Shown here piece by piece: positions 16,268 through 25,714 of a DNA stretch of 64,000 bases. A model generated the notes under the pieces. The model had not been told where the DNA came from. It saw only the letters and a list, made by a program, of their open reading frames with translations, and did no database searches. The stretch's first letter is position 1, and every line of letters begins with the position of its first letter. The DNA comes from an uncultured Nonlabens sp. Its GTDB lineage: Bacteria > Bacteroidota > Bacteroidia > Flavobacteriales > Flavobacteriaceae. The position numbers and the translations under genes are program-made. The stretch covers positions 121,941 through 185,940 of the forward strand of contig NZ_CANLXZ010000001.1 in NCBI RefSeq assembly GCF_947495285.1. Direction: 5' to 3'.

Positions 16268-17248
16268 ATGAAGACAATACAATTCCGCGAGGCAATTTGC
16301 GAGGCGATGAGTGAAGAAATGAGACGCGATGAGTCTATTTACCTTATGGGTGAAGAAGTTGCAGAATATAATGGAGCTTATAAAGCTTCTAAAGGTATGC
16401 TGGACGAGTTTGGTGCAAAGCGTGTGATTGATACACCTATTGCCGAGTTAGGTTTTGCTGGTATAGCCATAGGTTCTACCATGACTGGTAATAGACCTAT
16501 CGTGGAGTATATGACGTTTAACTTTTCTCTGGTAGGTATCGATCAGATAATTAACAATGCGGCAAAAATACGCCAGATGTCTGGTGGGCAGTTTAAATGC
16601 CCTATCGTTTTTAGAGGTCCTACTGCAAGTGCAGGACAGCTAGCAGCTACTCACTCACAAGCTTTTGAAAACTGGTTTGCAAACACTCCAGGTCTTAAAG
16701 TAATCGTGCCATCTAACCCTTATGATGCAAAAGGTCTTCTTAAGGCAGCTATACGTGATGACGATCCAGTAATTTTTATGGAGTCGGAGCAAATGTATGG
16801 TGATAAAGGTGAGGTGCCAGAAGGTGAGTATGTTTTACCTATAGGTGTTGCAGAGTTAAAAAGAGAAGGTAATGATGTGACTATCGTTTCTTTTGGTAAA
16901 ATTATCAAAGAAGCTTATAAAGCTGCAGACGAGTTAGAGAAAGAAGGTATCTCTTGTGAGATTATCGACCTAAGAACTGTGCGTCCTTATGATAAAGAGG
17001 CGATTTTAAAATCTGTAAAGAAAACAAATCGTCTAGTTATTCTTGAAGAAGCGTGGCCATTTGGTAACGTCTCTACAGAGATTTCTCACATGGTACAGGC
17101 TGAGGCATTTGATTACCTAGACGCTCCAGTTTATAAAATAAATACACAAGATACACCAGCACCGTACTCTCCAGGTTTACTGGCAGAGTGGTTACCAGAT
17201 TATACTGATGTAATAGAAGGTGTTAAAAAAGTGATGTATAGAAAGTAA
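16268..17248 (+). CDS. pdhB: Pyruvate dehydrogenase E1 component subunit beta
   Basis: E1 beta pairs with E1 alpha to decarboxylate pyruvate with thiamine diphosphate. The 326-residue product carries the ThDP-contact Glu region MGEEVAEYNGAYKASKGML, DTPIAELGFAGIAIG, GPTASAGQLAATHSQ and the C-terminal transketolase domain (IIDLRTVRPYD, VILEEAWPFG). It stands alone: no E1 alpha or E2 gene is adjacent, which I recall as the arrangement in other flavobacteria. A strong terminator follows at 17275-17300. Confidence 0.93.
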   Translation: MKTIQFREAICEAMSEEMRRDESIYLMGEEVAEYNGAYKASKGMLDEFGAKRVIDTPIAELGFAGIAIGSTMTGNRPIVEYMTFNFSLVGIDQIINNAAKIRQMSGGQFKCPIVFRGPTASAGQLAATHSQAFENWFANTPGLKVIVPSNPYDAKGLLKAAIRDDDPVIFMESEQMYGDKGEVPEGEYVLPIGVAELKREGNDVTIVSFGKIIKEAYKAADELEKEGISCEIIDLRTVRPYDKEAILKSVKKTNRLVILEEAWPFGNVSTEISHMVQAEAFDYLDAPVYKINTQDTPAPYSPGLLAEWLPDYTDVIEGVKKVMYRK

Positions 17249-17274
17249 TTTTCTAAGACCAATTATAATTGAAG

Positions 17275-17300
17275 CCCATCTCGTTAGAGGTGGGTTTTTT
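17275..17300 (+). terminator. Intrinsic terminator after pdhB
   Basis: CCCATCTC (17275-17282), loop GTTA, GAGGTGGG (17287-17294) with one G-U pair, then six T. Confidence 0.9.
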
Positions 17301-17320
17301 GATTTAAAGCTTGTATTTTT

Positions 17321-17347
17321 ACTTTACTTTACTTTACTTTACTTTAC
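17321..17347 (+). repeat. Pentanucleotide tandem repeat (ACTTT)x5
   Basis: Five ACTTT units followed by AC lie 29 bp before the ATG at 17376. Each unit reads TActTTa, near the -7 consensus TAnnTTTG. Slippage would alter spacing in this promoter region. Confidence 0.85.
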
Positions 17348-17375
17348 GCCATGTTAATCAATAAATTTTATTAAA

Positions 17376-17618
17376 ATGAAAAAGTTTTTAATTTTAGGAA
17401 CATTCGTTCTTGGCTTTTCAGTAAATGCAGCAACTACTGTTGAGGTCGAGTCAAATGAAAAAGTAAATTTACTCGTAGAGGTTAGTGACGGTTGCGACAA
17501 AGTAGGTCAACTAGCTTATGATCTTGCTATTAGTGAAGGGGCAACAAACAGAGACGCTAGACGTGCTAGACGTGGTGCTAGAAGAAACTGTAATAAAACA
17601 GCTGTGATATCACAATAA
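17376..17618 (+). CDS. Small secreted Arg-rich protein
   Basis: The 80-residue product has a clean signal peptide (MKKFLILGTFVLGFSVNA, cut before ATTVEV). The mature part of about 60 residues is acidic first (VEVESNEKVNLLVEVSDGCD) and then very basic (RDARRARRGARRNCNK), with two Cys, at DGCDK and RNCNK, that could pair. I know no family. A pentanucleotide repeat lies in its promoter region and a perfect 12-bp stem follows, so it is its own transcription unit. It sits in front of a GLPGLI/barrel pair that could be functionally linked, which is only inferred from position. Confidence 0.6.
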   Translation: MKKFLILGTFVLGFSVNAATTVEVESNEKVNLLVEVSDGCDKVGQLAYDLAISEGATNRDARRARRGARRNCNKTAVISQ

Positions 17619-17641
17619 CAATTTAATTTTACTAATTTATT

Positions 17642-17672
17642 ATATCCACAAAAAAAAATGTTTTGTGGATAT
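17642..17672. terminator. Hairpin after the small secreted protein gene
   Basis: ATATCCACAAAA (17642-17653) and TTTTGTGGATAT (17661-17672) are perfectly complementary, 12 bp. The long A/T arms let it act as a terminator. Confidence 0.7.
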
Positions 17673-17691
17673 TTAACTTTTGCACCTGTTT

Positions 17692-18393
17692 ATGAAATCT
17701 ATTGTTTCTGTTTTAATAATTCTTTTTTTAAATTTCAATTCACACGATGTTGACTTGCATGTAACATATAAGGTTATTCATAAAATAGATAAACAAAGTA
17801 AATTAGATAGGTTGTACTCTGATATGTTTGACAGTTATGAAACTATTCATAAGGAGTTACAATTTGATTTATTTATCAATGAGAACACTAGTGTTTTTCA
17901 AGTAAGAAATAAGCTTTATAGTGACATTGATGCTGCATCTACCGTTATGAATAGAGTAGGTTATACAGGTCGTTTTCAGCAATTTAAAACTCATTTTATC
18001 GAAGAAGAGTTAGAGGAAGAGTTTGGTCAGTTTCTCATTAAGGGTTTTTATCCAGAATGGGTTCTCACTCAAGAAGTTAAAACAATAGATTCGTACACTT
18101 GTTTCAAAGCAATATATAGTTATGATGTTATTACTCCAGACAAGAAAGTATTTAATAAATTTATAACGGCATGGTACACTCCACAAATACCCTATAGCTT
18201 TGGGCCTATAGGATTTGGTAAATTACCTGGTTTAATTATGGAACTAGAAACTAATTATGCGATATATGGAGTTGAAAAATTATCTTTTTCTAATTCTAAA
18301 TCAGATAAAAAGATGCCTGAGTTAAAGAAATTGAAAATAATTACAGAAAAACAGTTGGATAGTTTGGCAATTGAATTTGAAAAACAAAATTAA
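17692..18393 (+). CDS. GLPGLI family protein
   Basis: The signature FGKLPGLIMEL near the C-terminal third places it in the GLPGLI family (TIGR01200 type) of secreted Bacteroidetes proteins. The ATG at 17692 gives a signal-like start (MKSIVSVLIILFLNFNSHD); the TTG at 17680 would add MHLF and is rejected. The mature protein is beta-rich, about 215 residues, with WVLTQEVKTIDSYTCFKA and ITAWYTPQIPYSFGP, the typical middle of the family. GLPGLI proteins are often encoded beside an outer-membrane barrel, as here (6 bp upstream of one). Function is unknown. Confidence 0.8.
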   Translation: MKSIVSVLIILFLNFNSHDVDLHVTYKVIHKIDKQSKLDRLYSDMFDSYETIHKELQFDLFINENTSVFQVRNKLYSDIDAASTVMNRVGYTGRFQQFKTHFIEEELEEEFGQFLIKGFYPEWVLTQEVKTIDSYTCFKAIYSYDVITPDKKVFNKFITAWYTPQIPYSFGPIGFGKLPGLIMELETNYAIYGVEKLSFSNSKSDKKMPELKKLKIITEKQLDSLAIEFEKQN

Positions 18394-18398
18394 TCCTA

Positions 18399-21059
18399 GT
18401 GCTGTCCCGCTGTTTTTTTATTTTTTATTTTGTTTCACTTTGTTTATGTCAAGGGCAAACTATTAATTTTTCGGGAAAAATATTAGATGATAACAATCAA
18501 AATCTATCTTCTGTTACTCTCATTTTTAAAGAGGTGAACAACATAGAATCGGTTAAATATATTATCACCGATATCAATGGACTTTTTAAAATCAAATTAT
18601 CTCCTAGTAGTGCATACTCTTTAGAATTGTCTCATATAGGTTACAAAACCCTAATAAGTAACATCAATACTGGAGAAATAGACTTTAGTAAAACATTTAG
18701 TTTAAATAAAAATCTTGAAGATTTATCTGAAATAACTATTAACTATAGATACAAATCTATTGAAAAGAAAAATGATACAATTGTCTATAATACGGACGCT
18801 TATCGCAATGGAAATGAAAGATATTTAAAAAATGTTTTAGAAAAACTACCAGGTCTCAAAATAAAGGAAAATCAAATTTTTGTAAATGGAAAACTGATTA
18901 ATAAACTTCTTGTGGACGGAGAATTGTTTTTCGGTGGCTCTTCTAGTATAGCTCTTGATAATATTCCGGCAAGAGTCTTTAAAAACATTCAGGTCATAAG
19001 TAATTATCAAGAAAACCCCTTAGAAAAAGATCTCAAACCTAAAGATGACATTGCACTTAATATTGAATTAAAAGAAGAGTACAAATCATTTAATTTTGGT
19101 GATATTGAAGTAGGTTTAGATCCTAATGGCTTTTACAATCTAGGCATAACTTATTTTAAATTTAAGAAAAACCGCAAATTTAATGTCATCAATGATTTTA
19201 ATAATTATGGTAAAGCAATACTAACTACACAAGATTTGTTACGCTTTACTGGCGCCAGTGCAGGAAGTTTATTAAATAATAACCCTGTTAAAAATGATCT
19301 TCTACCATTACTTTTAAATAATCAGAATAATTTAACCACTAGAAATAACTTTATAGGTGTTAATTCAGGTTGGGAATTGAATAATTTTTTTAAAATTGAC
19401 ACATACTTATTGTTGGCAAGCAATCAAAACACCTCATTGAATCAAATTATAAACGAGTTTGCAACAGATCAAGTAAGTTTAATAGAATCTAGAAATACTA
19501 ACGCTTCCAGAGATGTTGAAAGTCTAACAGGAAATATTTTAATTTCATACAAGCCTGAAAAAAAATATAGCATAACTTTTGCCAATACGCTTATTTTAGG
19601 AAGTACAAGTGTCGATAAGAACCTAAAAAGTTCAGCTGAAACTATTGATGAATTTGAGGATTTAAATGGACAAAGTTTTAATTCCTTTAATCAAAATATT
19701 GAATTTATAAGTAAACTAGGTGAAAATCACGATTTCGGAGCGTCAATAAAATCCTCTATTAAAAACCTTAAAAGAAATAGAATAATCTCTAGTGAAACAA
19801 TTTTTTTAAATGAATTTTACAATTTTGTTGAACAAGATTCTTACGGTATAAATTCTAGAGTTGAAACTGAGGATCAAGAAGTTCAAATTATAATTAAAGA
19901 TTATTGGCGTGCGTTTAATTTTATTCACTTCAATACCTCTGCCTTTTATACTAGTAATAAAAGTAGGTATGGTAATATTGATTTACAATTGTTAGATAAT
20001 GGTGATCTACAAAGTTTTAACTCTGTTCTAGGGGATAATTTTAATAATTTAGAATTTAACCTACAAGATTATGGCATCGCTTTAGGCTCTAAATTTCAAT
20101 GGAAAAAACTATTGTTTGACTTCAATGTAAGTTTACATAACTATCAATTTATTTTAAATCAAACCAATAAAAGTGTTCGAGATTTGAACTTTATCGAACC
20201 AGTAATGAAGACAACCTATAAAATCAATAAAGATTCAGATCTTGAATTGAAGTATAGATATCAAAATCGTTTTGGTGCTCCAAGGACATATTTAGAGAAC
20301 TCTATTTTTAATAGTTTTAATTCAATTTATAATGGAAATCCTAACTTGTTAAATGAAAGTATTCAAACTTTAAATTTAGACTATTCTAATTATAGTAATG
20401 AAAGGCTTTTTTTAGACGCAGGTACTTATATTTCTATTAGAGATCCTCAATTCAGCAATGCAATAGGACAGAATGGAATAGTAACGGTGAGTAATATTAT
20501 TTATCAGCCCGATCAACTGCAAGAAATAGGTGTGTTTATTGACTTAGGTTTTAATGATAAAAAAATTGATATCGATACTTCTGTTAATATTGACTTTACT
20601 AAGTATAGTCAGATTATAAATGAAGAAATTTTTGATATAGGAACATTGGACACCGAATTTGATCTAAATGTTAAATCACGTCATTTTAAAAATTTGAATT
20701 TAATTGCTGGTTATAAATTTAAATATGGAATAGTTCAAGAAGATATTACCAACTCGTATAACTCTCAAATAATTAATTTTGATGTTGATTTTAAAATCTC
20801 AAATCAATTATCTCTGTCGCAAAAAATTGATTTCACTAGTATTTTAGATTTTTCAAATAAACGCACTAATTTCTGGAATGGGAATTTTAAAATATCTTAT
20901 GCTCCGAAAGAGTCTGCGTTGGTATATTCTTTAAACGCAGCAAATATCTTTAACAACAGTAGCGTTATAGAAAATAGATTTTCCTCTAATATTTTGACAA
21001 CATCTACGACCTTTATACTTCCTTCAATTTATATGTTTACTGTAGCATTGAATTATTAA
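18399..21059 (+). CDS. Outer-membrane beta-barrel protein with carboxypeptidase-like N-terminal domain
   Basis: The 886-residue protein starts at GTG 18399 with a signal peptide (LSRCFFIFYFVSLCLCQG). A CarboxypepD_reg-like domain follows (residues about 22-100: SGKILDDNNQNLSSVTLIF, YSLELSHIGYKTLIS), then a plug-like region containing GNERYLKNVLEKLPGLKI. The remaining 600 residues are repetitive Asn- and aromatic-rich strands typical of a TonB-dependent-receptor-like barrel (outer membrane beta-barrel family), ending IYMFTVALNY with a terminal aromatic. No TonB box is evident. It forms an operon with the GLPGLI gene. The ligand is unknown. Confidence 0.75.
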   Translation: MLSRCFFIFYFVSLCLCQGQTINFSGKILDDNNQNLSSVTLIFKEVNNIESVKYIITDINGLFKIKLSPSSAYSLELSHIGYKTLISNINTGEIDFSKTFSLNKNLEDLSEITINYRYKSIEKKNDTIVYNTDAYRNGNERYLKNVLEKLPGLKIKENQIFVNGKLINKLLVDGELFFGGSSSIALDNIPARVFKNIQVISNYQENPLEKDLKPKDDIALNIELKEEYKSFNFGDIEVGLDPNGFYNLGITYFKFKKNRKFNVINDFNNYGKAILTTQDLLRFTGASAGSLLNNNPVKNDLLPLLLNNQNNLTTRNNFIGVNSGWELNNFFKIDTYLLLASNQNTSLNQIINEFATDQVSLIESRNTNASRDVESLTGNILISYKPEKKYSITFANTLILGSTSVDKNLKSSAETIDEFEDLNGQSFNSFNQNIEFISKLGENHDFGASIKSSIKNLKRNRIISSETIFLNEFYNFVEQDSYGINSRVETEDQEVQIIIKDYWRAFNFIHFNTSAFYTSNKSRYGNIDLQLLDNGDLQSFNSVLGDNFNNLEFNLQDYGIALGSKFQWKKLLFDFNVSLHNYQFILNQTNKSVRDLNFIEPVMKTTYKINKDSDLELKYRYQNRFGAPRTYLENSIFNSFNSIYNGNPNLLNESIQTLNLDYSNYSNERLFLDAGTYISIRDPQFSNAIGQNGIVTVSNIIYQPDQLQEIGVFIDLGFNDKKIDIDTSVNIDFTKYSQIINEEIFDIGTLDTEFDLNVKSRHFKNLNLIAGYKFKYGIVQEDITNSYNSQIINFDVDFKISNQLSLSQKIDFTSILDFSNKRTNFWNGNFKISYAPKESALVYSLNAANIFNNSSVIENRFSSNILTTSTTFILPSIYMFTVALNY

Positions 21060-21075
21060 TTCTGAGAGAAAAGTA

Positions 21076-21168
21076 ATGATAAGAGAATCTTATGGTATAA
21101 CCGGACTACCTAGAAGTAAATATGCCTTTAATAGTAAAGAAAGTGATGTACAGGAAATAAGGTTTTGA
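21076..21168 (+). pseudogene. Possible 3' remnant of a disrupted gene
   Basis: After the barrel gene there is a 30-codon frame (open further back, through GAGAGAAAAGTA) reading MIRESYGITGLPRSK..., ending KESDVQEIRF. It has protein-like composition, unlike the surrounding AT-rich DNA. It has no recognised start signal and no family I can name. It could be the tail of a gene cut off when the accessory cluster at 17.4-21.1 kb arrived, or a genuine small gene. Confidence 0.3.
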
Positions 21169-21243
21169 CCTTTTATTTTTGTTTGTGATAACTTAATGTT
21201 ATTTTTTACCTCTTAAAAATTACATTATTAGCTTGAGTAATCC

Positions 21244-21251
21244 TACTTTTG
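21244..21251 (+). promoter_or_regulatory. Candidate -7 element of the DUF5686 gene
   Basis: TACTTTTG is a perfect TAnnTTTG, ending 14 bp before the ATG at 21266. No TTG is found at the ideal -33 distance. Confidence 0.4.
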
Positions 21252-21265
21252 ATTTTTGACATTTT

Positions 21266-23794
21266 ATGAAGAAAGTTTTTTTTAATTCCGCTTTCGCGAA
21301 AGCGATTTCAAAATCAATCCTTTTACTTGGTATATTTTTATGTGTATTTATCAGCACCGCACAGACTAAAGTAGGTGGGGTTATTTACGACGATTTTGGT
21401 GATACCGTCCCGTTTGCAAACGTAGTGTTTCCAGGCTCTAGTGAAGGTACTATCTCTAATGATAACGGACGGTTTTATTTACAGTCAGAGAACACTTATG
21501 ACAAAGTAGAATTCTCTTTTGTAGGATATAAAACCCAAACCATAAATCTAGATAATAAAGTAAATCTAGAAATGAAGGTGACTTTACAAACTGACACTGC
21601 AGAGTTAGATGCCGTGGTAGTGTATGCTGGTAAAACGTCTAAAAAGAATAACCCTGCTATCGACATACTACGTAAAGTGTGGCAAAATAGACGTAAAAAT
21701 GGTCTTGCCCAATTTAAGCAATACCAGTATGATAAATATGAGAAGCTAGAATTTGACATGAATACCATAGATAGCTCTTTGATCAACTCAAAGCTTTTCC
21801 GTGGTATGGAATTCGTATTCGATTATGCAGACACGAGTAGAATTACTGGTAAAACCTATTTACCTATTTTTATTAATGAATCTCTTTCTACTGTTTATGG
21901 AGATAACGAGATAAATAAAGAACTAGATGATGTTAAGGCAAACAAGAATTCTGGTTTTTCAAACAACCAGACTTTAATCGCATTTGTAAAAGATCTTTAT
22001 AACGACATAGATGTGTATGACCGTTATTTAAAGTTCTTTGATAAAAGTTTTACGAGTCCAGTAGGTAAAAGTGGTATTGATACTTATAATTATGTATTAA
22101 GAGATACGGCTATAGTAGATGGGGTAGAGGCTTATAATATAGTTTACTATCCGCGTCGTAGAGGTGAGCTTACTTTTAAGGGTGATTTTTGGGTAGCGAC
22201 AAAGTCCTATGCGATCAAGGAAATTAATATGCAAGCCACTAAAAGTGCAAACATAAACTGGGTAAAAGAGATTTATATAGAGCAGGAATATGACGTTCTT
22301 AATGACAGTCTTTTCTTAATTACACGTGATTATTTTTTAAGCGATTTTGCGCTTAACAAGAAAGAGAAGTCCAAAGGTATTTATGGAAAGCGTACCACTT
22401 TATTCAATGACTATAAATTTGATATAGAAAAAGAGCCAGATTTTTACAGACGTAGAGTTAATGACTATGATCCAGAAATCTATAATCGCGATGAGGCTTA
22501 TTGGGATGAAAATCGATTAGAAAAACTTAATAAAGATGAGAAACAAGTGTATACTATGCTGGATACACTTAAAAAGAATAAGAAGTTTAAACGTCTTTAT
22601 AATTTAGGTACTGTACTAGCGTCTGGTTATTATGAATTTGATGGTTTTGATTTCGGCCCTATATTTTCCACCTTTGGTTTTAATGATGTAGAAGGTGTGC
22701 GACTGCGTGCTGGTGGTAGAACGTATTTTGGTGCAAATGATCCATGGAGAATAGAAGGTTATGGTGCTTATGGTTTTAGAGATCAAAAATTTAAGTTTGG
22801 TATAGGTGGTAAATGGTTGTTAGATAAAAAAAGTCGTCTGATATTAAGTGGTGGTTATAGAAAAGATGTAGAGCAACTAGCTGCCAGTCTTACTAAAACT
22901 AATGATGTTTTAGGTCGCAGCCTTGCGTCTAGTGCTATAGTAAGTGCTGGTAATAATGGTAGGTTATCTAATATTAAACTAGGTCTTGCTGCTATTAGTT
23001 TTGAACCATTATATAACTTAGAATTTAGATTAGGCACGAGTTATAGAAAGATAACAACGGCTAATCCTGGTTTCTTTAGTCTAGATTATTTTGATGCAGA
23101 CTCGCCAGGTGGCATACAGTCAGAAACTAACCAGGCCGAAGTAGACTTTTCTATGACCTATAAACCAGGTCGTAAAACTACTAATTATGGTGTAGATCGT
23201 ACAGTTATCAATGAAGGAGCTTATCCTATTTTGTTCCTTAATTATTCTAAGGGTTTTAAAGACCTTTTCAGTAGTGATTTTGATTATGATAAATTTCAAT
23301 TTTATTACAGTCACCCTATTCAGATAGGAGCTTTCGGTAGATTAACTGCGCGTTTAGAAGCTGGTAAAACCTTTGGGGAAGTGCCACTAGCATTACTAGA
23401 TGTTATACCTGGTAACCAGACTTATTTTAATGTGTTAGGATCATTTAACACAATGGATTTTTATGAATTTGTAACCGACGAGTATGTAATGGTGAATCTT
23501 GATCATAATTTTAATGGACGTATTTTTTCTCGCATTCCTGGTTTGAGAGATTTGAATCTACGTGAGTTAGTAGGTGTAAAAGCTGCTTATGGTAGAATAA
23601 GTGATGAAAACGTAGCCTTAAATGCTAGCGGTCTTAATTATCTAGCTCCAGAAGATATTTACTGGGAATACAGTGCTGGTGTAGGTAATATTTTTAAGGT
23701 ATTACGTCTAGATGTGAGTTTTAGAGGTGGTTATAATTACTTGCCAGACGCTAGACAGATTGCTATTACTGGTAGTTTTGGTTTCTTCTTCTAA
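21266..23794 (+). CDS. DUF5686 outer-membrane protein with carboxypeptidase-like domain
   Basis: The 842-residue protein has a signal peptide (its hydrophobic core, SILLLGIFLCVFISTA, lies at about 17-32). A CarboxypepD_reg-like domain follows (GGVIYDDFGDTVPFANVVF, EFSFVGYKTQTI), then the DUF5686 region of 700 residues with periplasmic-like strands and a C-terminal barrel (GVGNIFKVLRLDVSFRGGYNY ends in GSFGFFF). A palindrome copy encodes NSAFAKAI at the start of the signal peptide, which lengthens it by several residues. It is a single-gene unit, convergent with metK. The cargo is unknown. Confidence 0.85.
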   Translation: MKKVFFNSAFAKAISKSILLLGIFLCVFISTAQTKVGGVIYDDFGDTVPFANVVFPGSSEGTISNDNGRFYLQSENTYDKVEFSFVGYKTQTINLDNKVNLEMKVTLQTDTAELDAVVVYAGKTSKKNNPAIDILRKVWQNRRKNGLAQFKQYQYDKYEKLEFDMNTIDSSLINSKLFRGMEFVFDYADTSRITGKTYLPIFINESLSTVYGDNEINKELDDVKANKNSGFSNNQTLIAFVKDLYNDIDVYDRYLKFFDKSFTSPVGKSGIDTYNYVLRDTAIVDGVEAYNIVYYPRRRGELTFKGDFWVATKSYAIKEINMQATKSANINWVKEIYIEQEYDVLNDSLFLITRDYFLSDFALNKKEKSKGIYGKRTTLFNDYKFDIEKEPDFYRRRVNDYDPEIYNRDEAYWDENRLEKLNKDEKQVYTMLDTLKKNKKFKRLYNLGTVLASGYYEFDGFDFGPIFSTFGFNDVEGVRLRAGGRTYFGANDPWRIEGYGAYGFRDQKFKFGIGGKWLLDKKSRLILSGGYRKDVEQLAASLTKTNDVLGRSLASSAIVSAGNNGRLSNIKLGLAAISFEPLYNLEFRLGTSYRKITTANPGFFSLDYFDADSPGGIQSETNQAEVDFSMTYKPGRKTTNYGVDRTVINEGAYPILFLNYSKGFKDLFSSDFDYDKFQFYYSHPIQIGAFGRLTARLEAGKTFGEVPLALLDVIPGNQTYFNVLGSFNTMDFYEFVTDEYVMVNLDHNFNGRIFSRIPGLRDLNLRELVGVKAAYGRISDENVALNASGLNYLAPEDIYWEYSAGVGNIFKVLRLDVSFRGGYNYLPDARQIAITGSFGFFF
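21289..21304. repeat. 16-bp palindrome within the DUF5686 coding start
   Basis: Exact copy, codons read SAFAKA, directly after the first eight codons. It lies in-frame inside a signal peptide. Confidence 0.9.
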
Positions 23795-23885
23795 TAACCT
23801 ATAAGATAAGTATAAAAAAACATTTACTTAATCATAAATTTGATTTCTATTTTTAAACTTGCATAGAGTTATACTTAGATTAAGA

Positions 23886-23925
23886 ATAAAAAAAACCTCC
23901 GATTCAACCAGTTGAATTGGAGGTT
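23886..23925 (-). terminator. Intrinsic terminator after metK
   Basis: AACCTCCGATTCAAC (23894-23908) and GTTGAATTGGAGGTT (23911-23925) form a 15-bp stem with one G-U pair. On the minus strand it is followed by a long T-run from the A-tract at 23887-23895. It may also stop readthrough from the DUF5686 gene. Confidence 0.9.
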
Positions 23926-23950
23926 TTAAAATATATAAGCTTTTTATTAT

Positions 23951-25207
23951 TTATAATTCAAATGCTTTCTTCACCTCTTCTACAAAGTCTAATTTTTCCC
24001 AAGTAAATAACTCTACTTCTTTTTCTACCTTTCCATTGTATGGAGATTCAAAAACAAGCTTTTCAGTACGAGGTGTTCTCCCCATGTGACCATAAGCAGC
24101 CGTTTCTGAGTAGATAGGGTTTCTTAATTTTAATCTAGATTCTATTGCAGCAGGACGCATGTCAAATATCTGTGCAACCTTCTTAGAAATCTCACCGTCA
24201 GTTAGGTTTAATGTAGAGGTACCATAAGTTTCTACATTAATAGAAGTAGGCTCTACCACACCTATGGCATATGATACCTGCACAAGAACCTCGCTAGCAA
24301 GTCCAGCAGCTACTAGATTCTTTGCAACGTGACGTGCCGCATATGCAGCACTTCTATCTACCTTAGAAGGGTCTTTACCAGAAAAAGCACCACCACCGTG
24401 AGCACCTTTACCACCATAGGTGTCTACTATAATCTTACGACCAGTTAATCCTGTATCGCCATGTGGTCCACCTATTACAAATTTACCAGTAGGGTTAATG
24501 TGATATGTAATGTCATCATTAAATAAATCTTGAGCATAAGCAGGTAATAATGCAGTAACACGAGGGATTAATATTTCAACAAGATCTTTTTTAATCTGTG
24601 CCAGCATTGCAGCATCGTTTTCATTAAAAGGATCGTGCTGTGTAGAGATAACAATAGCGTCAATACGTTGCGGCACGTTATCATCACTATACTCTATGGT
24701 TACTTGTGATTTAGCATCTGGTCTTAAATAAGTAATCTCCTTATTCTCACGACGCAATGCAGCAAGCTCCACTAGTAATTTGTGGGATATATCTAGAGCA
24801 AGAGGCATGTAGTTCTCTGTCTCGTTAGTTGCATAACCGAACATCATACCTTGATCTCCAGCACCTTGCTCTTCTTTAGTTGCACGGTCCACACCTTGAT
24901 TAATATCTTGCGACTGCTCGTGAATTAAAGAAATTACACCACAAGAATCACCAGAAAACTGGTAAGCACCTTCTGTATATCCTATTTTATTGATAACATT
25001 ACGTGCGATTTGAGCTGCATCTATGTAAGTGTTTGATTTTACCTCTCCCGCAAGAACCACCTGTCCAGTAGTTACAAGCGTTTCACAGGCAACCTTTGAT
25101 TCAGGATCAAAAGCAAGAAAATTATCTAATAAAGCATCACTGATCTGGTCAGCAACTTTGTCTGGATGTCCTTCACTAACGGACTCTGATGTAAATAAGT
25201 AGGGCAT
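23951..25207 (-). CDS. metK: S-adenosylmethionine synthase
   Basis: MetK makes SAM from methionine and ATP. The 418-residue product contains the ATP/Met motifs [31 protein letters not shown] and [19 protein letters not shown]. Its 5' region of about 160 nt holds a SAM-II-like riboswitch and a palindrome, so it should be feedback-repressed by its own product. A strong terminator follows. Length is slightly more than the E. coli enzyme (384), within the flavobacterial range as I recall it. Confidence 0.97.
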   Translation of the reverse strand: MPYLFTSESVSEGHPDKVADQISDALLDNFLAFDPESKVACETLVTTGQVVLAGEVKSNTYIDAAQIARNVINKIGYTEGAYQFSGDSCGVISLIHEQSQDINQGVDRATKEEQGAGDQGMMFGYATNETENYMPLALDISHKLLVELAALRRENKEITYLRPDAKSQVTIEYSDDNVPQRIDAIVISTQHDPFNENDAAMLAQIKKDLVEILIPRVTALLPAYAQDLFNDDITYHINPTGKFVIGGPHGDTGLTGRKIIVDTYGGKGAHGGGAFSGKDPSKVDRSAAYAARHVAKNLVAAGLASEVLVQVSYAIGVVEPTSINVETYGTSTLNLTDGEISKKVAQIFDMRPAAIESRLKLRNPIYSETAAYGHMGRTPRTEKLVFESPYNGKVEKEVELFTWEKLDFVEEVKKAFEL

Positions 25208-25217
25208 TTTATATGTG

Positions 25218-25233
25218 CGCTTTCGCGAAAGCG
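25218..25233. repeat. 16-bp palindrome in the metK leader
   Basis: Exact copy between the riboswitch and the metK start codon, 10 bp before the ATG. In the mRNA it would form a stem close to the ribosome site. Confidence 0.9.
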
Positions 25234-25302
25234 TAATAAATACAAATCTCGCGTGATTAATAATCTAAGAAAATAAAAGTGGCTGTATTGTTTTGCGCAG
25301 TA

Positions 25303-25367
25303 CACTGTTTTAGCGTTTATGTTTTCTTTTTTAGAAAACGAGGTCGCAAGCAGCCAAATCTCTCCTC
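25303..25367 (-). promoter_or_regulatory. SAM-II-like riboswitch upstream of metK
   Basis: Read on the minus strand: GAGG, then GATTTGGCTGCTTGCGA, then CCTC forms P1 with its loop. A GTTTTC/GAAAAC hairpin is inserted, followed by ATAAACGCTAAAACAGTG. The pattern GAUUU...CUUGC...GCUAAA and the chance for GCTG in the P1 loop to pair with CAGT after GCTAAAA (a pseudoknot) match my memory of SAM-II. The upstream -7 element at 25380-25387 sets the start of transcription just before it. Its placement ahead of metK fits SAM feedback. A covariance search was not possible. Confidence 0.6.
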
Positions 25368-25379
25368 TTAATTGAATTG

Positions 25380-25387
25380 CAAATCTA
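25380..25387 (-). promoter_or_regulatory. -7 element of the metK promoter
   Basis: TAGATTTG on the minus strand is a perfect TAnnTTTG. It is positioned so that transcription begins just upstream of the SAM-II-like aptamer. No clear TTG at -33. Confidence 0.5.
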
Positions 25388-25660
25388 ATAAATGTAATTC
25401 TTTATTAGCACATCACTTATAAGATTATTAACATGTACCATAATAAGACCTTATGGCTATTTTTTAATTTCCTACAGATTAAGTAGGGTAAATAATGTAC
25501 ACGTTCATATATGATAATTTGAGAACACAGATAAATAACACTGGATGTCATATATAAATTATTGTTTAATTTATGATTTACAGATGGTTAAGTGTGATTA
25601 ACGCCGTTTGGGTAACAGTGGCTATATGAATTGTCTAGTGAGGGACCTAATTGCAAACTT
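25388..25660. other. AT-rich divergent spacer between metK and ilvD
   Basis: The spacer contains no credible open frame or stem that I could support. It should hold the -33 elements and any activator sites for both genes. Confidence 0.4.
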
Positions 25661-25668
25661 TAATTTTG
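25661..25668 (+). promoter_or_regulatory. Candidate -7 element for the ilv operon
   Basis: TAATTTTG is a perfect TAnnTTTG, 82 bp before the ilvD start. The nearest upstream TTG (25631-25633) is too far for a standard spacer, so the -33 is uncertain. Confidence 0.4.
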
Positions 25669-25714
25669 ACACGATATCTTATCTTTTCAAATAACAGAAT
25701 AATTAGAATTAAGT

